A stretch of 54,162 bases of DNA from Dyella sp. ASV24 (lineage in GTDB: Bacteria > Pseudomonadota > Gammaproteobacteria > Xanthomonadales > Rhodanobacteraceae). Below the pieces are notes generated by a model. It was not told the DNA's origin, did no database searches, and was given only the letters and a program-made list of their open reading frames with translations. The position numbers and the translations under genes were made by a program. The stretch lies in contig NZ_JAELTQ010000018.1 of the NCBI RefSeq assembly GCF_016428905.1, positions 1-54,162 on the forward strand, in the 5' to 3' direction. Positions 47,889 to 54,162 of the stretch are shown here, piece by piece (positions within the stretch are counted from its first letter, which is position 1; the number at the start of each line of letters is the position of its first letter).

Positions 47889-49388
47889 TCAGAAGCGGCG
47901 ATACATCAAGGCTTCGGCCAAATGGGTTCGGTCCAGCAACGCGGCTCCACCATCCAGGTCGGCAATGGTCCGGGCCACTCGCAGGGTGCGGTGATAGGCG
48001 CGCGCTGACAGGCCGAGGCGCTCAAGTGCAGCTTCAAACCACTGGCGCTCCGCCTGTCCCAGAGCGCAATCCCGCTCCAGTTCGCGGGTGGTGATCTCGG
48101 CATTCGCCCGGCCGGCCCGCATCAGCCCATGCTGGCGGGCTTTCACCACGCGGGCACGAACGGTGGCCGAATCCTCGTCGTTGGCTCCTCGCGACAGGCC
48201 AATTTCGCCTATCGGGATTCTTGGCACTTCAATGCAAAGATCGATGCGGTCGATCAGTGGCCCGGAAATGCGGCCCCGATAACGCTGGATCTGATCGGGC
48301 GTGCAATGGCAGCGCTGGCGCGGATCGCCCGCATAGCCACACGGACATGGATTCATCGCGGCCACCAGTTGGAACTGGGCCGGGAAGGTCGACTGGCGCG
48401 CCGCACGGGAGATCACGATGTGGCCCGACTCCATCGGTTCGCGCAACACATCCAGCACGTGCCGCCCAAATTCCGGCAGTTCGTCGAGGAACAGTACGCC
48501 GTTGTGGGCCAGCGAGATCTCCCCGGGCCGCGGCAACGCACCGCCGCCGACCAGCGCAACAGCTGAACTCGTATGGTGCGGAGCCCGGAAGGGGCGTCGC
48601 CGCCACAGCCTCGGATCCACGTCTTGCCCAGCCACGGAGAGCACCGCGCAAGTTTCCAGTGCTTCCGACTCGCTTAGCGGCGGCAGGATGCCGGGCAAGC
48701 GTTCCGCGAGCATGGTCTTGCCCGTGCCCGGCGGACCGAGCAGCAATAGGTGATGGCCACCCGTGGCGGCAATCTCCAGCGCGCGCCGGGCCTGCAGCTG
48801 GCCGCGCACGTCTGCCAGGTCCGGCCCGATGGTTTCATCGAAGATGCCCGCCGCCTCGCCGGGCGGCGCCAGATCCTGCGCACCGCGCAGCCATCCGCAT
48901 ACATCGGCCAGCGTGTCGGCAACCAGCACCTCTGCATCGGAGACCAGCGCAGCCTCGGCCGCGTTGGCGCGCGGTACCACTACGCGTCGGCCGCGAGCCC
49001 GCGCACGCAACAGGGCAGGCAACACGCCGGACACCCCGCGCAAAGCGCCGGACAGGGCCAGTTCGCCAAGGAATTCGCAGTCATCGAGCTTTTCGCGCGG
49101 CACTTGGCCGCCTGCGGCGAGGATGCCCAGCGCGATGGCAAGGTCGAAGCGGCCGCCATCCTTGGGCAATTCCGCGGGCGCGAGATTCACCGTGACCTTG
49201 CGGTTCGGATATTCGAAAGCCGTGTTCTGGATAGCCACGCGAACGCGGTCGCGCGCTTCGCGCACGGCGGCTTCAGGCAATCCAACGATATTGGTGCCGG
49301 GCAGGCCGCCAGACAGGTGGACTTCCACCATGACCTGGGGCGCCGCTACACCTTCCTGGGCTCGACTGAGGGTGACGGCAAGGCTCAT
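47889..49388 (-). CDS. comM: ComM (YifB family) Mg-chelatase-like AAA+ ATPase
   Basis: A 499-residue YifB/ComM protein. ComM is a hexameric helicase that promotes branch migration during natural transformation. It has an N-terminal Lon-like ChlI domain (~1-165: VEVHLSGGLPGTNIVGLPEA), then the AAA+ core: Walker A GPPGTGKTML (~residues 219-228), RPFRAPHHTSS, Walker B VLFLDELPEF, and the Cys-rich NPCPCGYAGDPRQRCHC typical of the family. The Mg-chelatase C-terminal helical domain ends it. The start MSLAVTLSRAQEG fits the family. The frame extends upstream to a GTG at 49544 but that part includes a terminator hairpin. Confidence 0.93.
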   Translation of the reverse strand: MSLAVTLSRAQEGVAAPQVMVEVHLSGGLPGTNIVGLPEAAVREARDRVRVAIQNTAFEYPNRKVTVNLAPAELPKDGGRFDLAIALGILAAGGQVPREKLDDCEFLGELALSGALRGVSGVLPALLRARARGRRVVVPRANAAEAALVSDAEVLVADTLADVCGWLRGAQDLAPPGEAAGIFDETIGPDLADVRGQLQARRALEIAATGGHHLLLLGPPGTGKTMLAERLPGILPPLSESEALETCAVLSVAGQDVDPRLWRRRPFRAPHHTSSAVALVGGGALPRPGEISLAHNGVLFLDELPEFGRHVLDVLREPMESGHIVISRAARQSTFPAQFQLVAAMNPCPCGYAGDPRQRCHCTPDQIQRYRGRISGPLIDRIDLCIEVPRIPIGEIGLSRGANDEDSATVRARVVKARQHGLMRAGRANAEITTRELERDCALGQAERQWFEAALERLGLSARAYHRTLRVARTIADLDGGAALLDRTHLAEALMYRRF

Positions 49389-49460
49389 GACGCTCGCACA
49401 AGTCGGGCGCGGGAGTAGCTGCCAGTTTGAAACACGGAGCAACTCCCTCAAGCGGCCTGC

Positions 49461-49519
49461 AAAGAAAAATAGCCGCCCCCGATCGTTCTCGGGGTGAGGG
49501 TGACGGATCGGGGGCGGCT
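49461..49519 (-). terminator. Rho-independent terminator after ubiK
   Basis: A perfect 14-bp stem (AGCCGCCCCCGATC 49471-49484 and its complement 49506-49519) with a 21-nt loop is followed on the minus strand by ATTTTTCTTT. It separates ubiK from comM. Confidence 0.85.
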
Positions 49520-49552
49520 CCCGGGACGTGGGCCCGTGCCGCACCTCGTCTG

Positions 49553-49801
49553 TCAGGTGCCGGCACCAGCCTCTAGATCTGCGATTCGCTTCTCCAGGGC
49601 CTCGACCTTGGCACGGGTGCGTGCCAACAGCTGGCTCTGGACTTCAAACTCCTCGCGGGTGACTAGATCAAGGCGGCGCAATCCCTGCGCCAGAACATCG
49701 CCGAAGTTGGTGCGCAAATCCTGTTGCGCCTGAGCCAATCCTGATGGAACCAACGAAACAAGACGCTGGGCAAGTTGATCGATATCCTGCCTATCCATCA
49801 T
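49553..49801 (-). CDS. ubiK: Ubiquinone biosynthesis accessory factor UbiK (BMFP domain)
   Basis: An 82-residue protein of the UbiK/YqiC family. The N-terminal amphipathic helix (DQLAQRLVSLVPSGLAQAQQ) can associate with membranes. The middle NFGDVLAQGLRRLDLVTREE and the C-terminal coiled coil (RTRAKVEALEKRIADLEA) are typical. UbiK pairs with UbiJ, encoded at 36645 in this window, to support ubiquinone assembly. Two adjacent ATGs (49801, 49798) are possible, and GAGG lies eight bases before the first. A strong terminator follows. It is divergent from the PII gene. Confidence 0.92.
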   Translation of the reverse strand: MMDRQDIDQLAQRLVSLVPSGLAQAQQDLRTNFGDVLAQGLRRLDLVTREEFEVQSQLLARTRAKVEALEKRIADLEAGAGT

Positions 49802-49878
49802 GGATAGCACCTCGAGCTCGTCGGAAGAGAGTTTAGGTTGATTGGTTTAGGCGACACTATCGGCATGCTCCACTTCTA

Positions 49879-49898
49879 TCTGTAGGCATTTTCCTACA
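49879..49898. promoter_or_regulatory. Small dyad between ubiK and the PII gene
   Basis: CTGTAGG and CCTACAG (7-bp perfect) flank CATTTT in the 191-bp divergent gap. It could be an operator. No sigma-54 promoter, common for PII genes, was found here. Confidence 0.3.
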
Positions 49899-49929
49899 GC
49901 GCGCCTAAAGGCGACAGTTACCGCCCTGA

Positions 49930-50331
<402 letters not shown>

Positions 50332-50337
50332 ATCGCC

Positions 50338-50859
50338 TTAAGTGGCCAGCTGGGCCCGCTCGAAGCGGCGGTGATGCACCAGCAGGCCGGCGAAGTAGCA
50401 GATGTAGTAGCCGATCATCAGCCCGAAGATGGCGAGCGTTAGCGGGCTGTTGCCCATGGCCGGCGCCGAATGGGCCATGGCCGGGTCCTGCAGTTGCGGC
50501 ATCGCCACGAGGAAGCGCCAGGCCAGTCGGCCGATCAGCAACACCGTGAGAAGCCCGCCGATCCAAGCGTTGGGAATATACAAGTCCTGGCCGGCGGCAT
50601 CGCGCTCGAAGCGTGTCAGGCGCAGACCCACCGTACCCAGCGCTGCGCCAGCCAACACACCGCCCAGCAAGCCTTCCAGCAGGTGCAGGTTGTGCAGGCC
50701 ACTCAACGCCAGCAAACCGCCGATAACACTGAAAGTGACGATGCGGGCGATCATCCGCTTACGGCGGATTGGCTGGCGCCCGAAGCTGCCACGCACGCGC
50801 CGCCAAACGGCGAAAGCCATCAGCGGAATCATGAGTGCATAGATCATGTTCGGGGTCAT
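50338..50859 (-). CDS. CcdC/DUF1453-like multipass membrane protein
   Basis: A 173-residue membrane protein with about five hydrophobic segments (MIYALMIPLMAFAVW, FSVIGGLLALSGL, LLGGVLAGAALGTVGLRL, AWIGGLLTVLLIGRLAWRFL, LAIFGLMIGYYICYFAGLL). The layout with ...LYIPNAWIG... and RLAWRF resembles the CcdC/DUF1453 family, whose function is unclear. The ATG at 50859 has GAGG eight bases upstream. It converges on the PII gene, ending 6 bp after it. Assignment is tentative. Confidence 0.65.
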   Translation of the reverse strand: MTPNMIYALMIPLMAFAVWRRVRGSFGRQPIRRKRMIARIVTFSVIGGLLALSGLHNLHLLEGLLGGVLAGAALGTVGLRLTRFERDAAGQDLYIPNAWIGGLLTVLLIGRLAWRFLVAMPQLQDPAMAHSAPAMGNSPLTLAIFGLMIGYYICYFAGLLVHHRRFERAQLAT

Positions 50860-50933
50860 TGCTGTCGCCTCGCCTTGGAATGCATGCAGCTTATCGACCC
50901 GGCACGGTCCGCACGACTGACGGGCCGCAGCCA

Positions 50934-50959
50934 TCGCGGATGACGCGTGTCATCCGCGA
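50934..50959 (-). terminator. Hairpin after gpmA
   Basis: A perfect 11-bp stem (TCGCGGATGAC, GCGT loop, GTCATCCGCGA), 15 bp beyond the gpmA stop. There is no T-run, so termination strength is uncertain. Confidence 0.55.
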
Positions 50960-50973
50960 CTGGCAAAACTTTC

Positions 50974-51717
50974 TTACTTCGCCTTGCCCTGATTGGCCAC
51001 GGCGGCCATCTTCGCTGCGATGGCGTCGGCGTCGCCCAGGTAGTAGTGACGCAGCGGCTTGAGGTTCTCATCGAACTCGTACACCAGCGGCACCCCGTTG
51101 GGGATGTTCAGTTCGACGATTTCATCGTCGGACACATTGTCCAGGTACTTCACCAGCGCACGCAGCGAGTTGCCGTGGGCGGCCACCACCACGCGCTGGC
51201 CAGAGCGGATGGCCGGAGCCAGCACGTCGTGCCAGTAAGGCACCACGCGATCCACGGTGTCCTTCAGGCACTCGGTATCCGGAATCATCGACGCGTCGAG
51301 GTTGGCGTAACGCGGATCGGTCACCGATTCATTGCTGGCGCGATCCAGCGGCGGCGGCGGGATGTCGTAGCTGCGACGCCACACTTTGACCTGGTCCTCA
51401 CCGTACTTGGCTGCGGTCTCCGCCTTGTTGAGGCCGGTGAGGCCACCGTAGTGGCGCTCATTGAGGCGCCAATCGGTAACCACCTGCAGCCACATCTGAT
51501 CCATCCCATCCAGCACGCCCCACAGGGTGCGCACGGCGCGCTTGAGCACGGACGTGTGCGCAATGTCGAAGCTGTAGCCCTCAGCCTTGAGCAGGCGCCC
51601 GGCCTCGGCGGCTTCCGCCTTGCCCTGTTCGGTGAGGTCCACGTCGGCCCAACCGCTGAAGCGGTTGTCGAGGTTCCACTGGGACTGGCCGTGACGGATA
51701 AGTACGAGCTTGTACAT
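50974..51717 (-). CDS. gpmA: 2,3-bisphosphoglycerate-dependent phosphoglycerate mutase
   Basis: A 247-residue dPGM-type mutase interconverting 3- and 2-phosphoglycerate in glycolysis and gluconeogenesis. The phosphorylated His9 is in [40 protein letters not shown] and the second catalytic His in [12 protein letters not shown] are all present. Length matches E. coli GpmA (250). The ATG at 51717 gives the family start [10 protein letters not shown], and no ribosome site is visible. It is divergent from the beta-solenoid gene. Confidence 0.96.
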   Translation of the reverse strand: MYKLVLIRHGQSQWNLDNRFSGWADVDLTEQGKAEAAEAGRLLKAEGYSFDIAHTSVLKRAVRTLWGVLDGMDQMWLQVVTDWRLNERHYGGLTGLNKAETAAKYGEDQVKVWRRSYDIPPPPLDRASNESVTDPRYANLDASMIPDTECLKDTVDRVVPYWHDVLAPAIRSGQRVVVAAHGNSLRALVKYLDNVSDDEIVELNIPNGVPLVYEFDENLKPLRHYYLGDADAIAAKMAAVANQGKAK

Positions 51718-51862
51718 GGCGGGAATTCGTGGCGGGAAACCTGTGATGGTGAGGCCCCGCCCCGGCCTCGTCAAATCAGCGGCGGCCCCTGTCGAAGGTC
51801 ATGCTAAACCCCAGCCCGTGCTGGCGCATCCTAAGGGCATTACCACCCACATGGAGTTCATC

Positions 51863-52525
51863 ATGCGTCGTCATCTACTTGCCATCGCCCTCGCGCTGAC
51901 CCTGCCCGTCCTGGCCCAGGCCGCCGACGGCGACATCGACAAGGTTAATGGCACGGTGCGCGTGGATGCCGGCCAACACGCCGGCAATGTCAGCACGGTC
52001 AATGGCGCCGTCCGCGTCAGTGACAACGCCGTCGTGCAGAAGGCCAGCACCGTCAACGGCGCAGTGGAGCTAGGCGACCACGTGCAGGCCGCGGCGATCG
52101 ATACCGTCAACGGTGGCGTCACCGTGGGTTCCAACAGCCGCGTGGCAGGCACGGTCAGCACGACCAATGGCGGCGTGCGGCTGGGCAAGAGCGCCGACGT
52201 GGTCGGCAAGGTCGGCACAGTGAACGGCACCATCAACCTGGACGCAGCCCACGTGGGTGGCGGCCTGCAGACCTCCAACGGCGACATCTTCGTGGGTGCC
52301 AACTCGCGCGTTGAAGGCGGCATCCTGATGGAGAAGCCGGGCGGCTGGTTCAACTGGAACAGCAACAACCGTCTGCCGCATGTGGTGATCGGCCCGCATG
52401 CCGTGGTGCAGGGCACGCTGGAATTTCGCCGCGAGGTGGTGCTGCAGGTAAGCGACAGCGCGCAGATCGGCCCGGTGAAGGGCGCCACGCCGGTGAAGTT
52501 CAGCGGCGATGCGCCAACGGAGTAA
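51863..52525 (+). CDS. Exported beta-solenoid repeat protein
   Basis: A 220-residue protein with a signal peptide (residues 1-20, cleaved after AQA). Residues ~22-155 are about seven repeats of 17-20 residues built on TVNG-x-V-x-V/L-G-x-x-A-x-V (for example KVNGTVRVDAG, TVNGAVRVSDNAVV, TVNGGVTVGSNSRVAGTVST, TVNGTINLDAAHV). This pattern predicts a narrow right- or left-handed beta-solenoid, similar in style to bactofilin or polymer-forming repeats but exported. The C-terminal part (FNWNSNNRLPHVVIGPHAVV) continues the fold. There are no cysteines. The start has GGAG six bases upstream. Function unknown; it may be a periplasmic scaffold or cell-surface protein. Confidence 0.75.
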   Translation: MRRHLLAIALALTLPVLAQAADGDIDKVNGTVRVDAGQHAGNVSTVNGAVRVSDNAVVQKASTVNGAVELGDHVQAAAIDTVNGGVTVGSNSRVAGTVSTTNGGVRLGKSADVVGKVGTVNGTINLDAAHVGGGLQTSNGDIFVGANSRVEGGILMEKPGGWFNWNSNNRLPHVVIGPHAVVQGTLEFRREVVLQVSDSAQIGPVKGATPVKFSGDAPTE

Positions 52526-52534
52526 GTCCGGGAA

Positions 52535-52564
52535 ATGAATGCGCCACGCCGGTGGCGCATTCAT
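52535..52564. terminator. Perfect hairpin between convergent genes
   Basis: ATGAATGCGCCAC (52535-52547), GCCG loop, GTGGCGCATTCAT (52552-52564): a 13-bp perfect stem between the solenoid gene and hemF. It serves both directions; T-runs are absent. Confidence 0.6.
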
Positions 52565-52567
52565 GGC

Positions 52568-54162
<1,595 letters not shown>

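Noticed and set aside
49389-49544. N-terminal extension of comM to a GTG at 49544
   Set aside because: The extension would translate through a perfect 14-bp terminator stem, and the family start MSLAVTLSRAQ is at 49388.

Overview
The window looks like a chromosomal segment of a high-GC gammaproteobacterium of the order Xanthomonadales, most likely family Rhodanobacteraceae (Dyella, Luteibacter, Rhodanobacter or a relative). This rests on the gene families and on recognisable repeats: UbiJ-UbiB without an adjacent ubiE, an aceB-aceA pair with a divergent LysR gene, tandem S10 peptidases, an AaeB-type efflux set, and the dispersed intergenic repeat with the TTTTCTTTG core. It is an inference, because no rRNA or other marker gene is present. 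No tRNA, rRNA, CRISPR array, insertion sequence or prophage was found.

Layout. 1-3.9 kb: distal end of a tad (Flp pilus) operon: tadC (cut by the window edge), tadD, a DUF3613 gene and tadG, with ATGA overlaps. 4.0-4.7 kb: a DUF2968-like envelope protein with its own promoter and terminator. 4.8-17.2 kb: a block of mainly exported hydrolases and partners: two phosphoesterases of the phospholipase C / acid phosphatase superfamily, two tandem S10 carboxypeptidase-like proteins, an M1 aminopeptidase, an EF-hand protein, two DUF6624 proteins, an alpha/beta hydrolase and a 49-residue membrane protein. 17.2-18.8 kb: an ECF sigma / anti-sigma / exported-protein operon. 19-26.7 kb: housekeeping genes (isoprenylcysteine methyltransferase-like, YgjP-type metallopeptidase, rdgC, aromatic/aspartate aminotransferase, ttcA, ydcH, a GNAT acetyltransferase, a YdcF-family protein, pssA). 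26.8-30.7 kb: MarR-controlled FUSC/DUF1656/HlyD efflux operon. 30.9-34.3 kb: a DUF4156-like lipoprotein and a large two-domain M16 protease.

34.3-34.9 kb holds the most interesting signal. A near-perfect sigma-54 promoter (34557-34573) lies 36 bp before the start codon of a 69-residue exported peptide with one cysteine pair. About 100 bp upstream is a helically phased array of TGTCCG half-sites ending in a 16-bp palindrome. This is a classic enhancer-dependent layout and points to a small secreted peptide under strong conditional control.

34.9-41.6 kb: trmL, then a 1.06 kb composite repeat region with 60-bp perfect inverted repeats and a 38-bp tandem repeat, ubiJ-ubiB, a 142-bp long-hairpin repeat, truC, and arfB / acyltransferase / LysE exporter. 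41.6-45.7 kb: LysR regulator divergent from the glyoxylate-shunt genes aceB-aceA. 45.8-54.2 kb: cation:proton antiporter with a strong promoter and long leader, comM, ubiK, a PII protein gene, a CcdC/DUF1453-like membrane protein, gpmA, an exported beta-solenoid repeat protein, hemF, and a second YdcF-family gene cut by the window edge.
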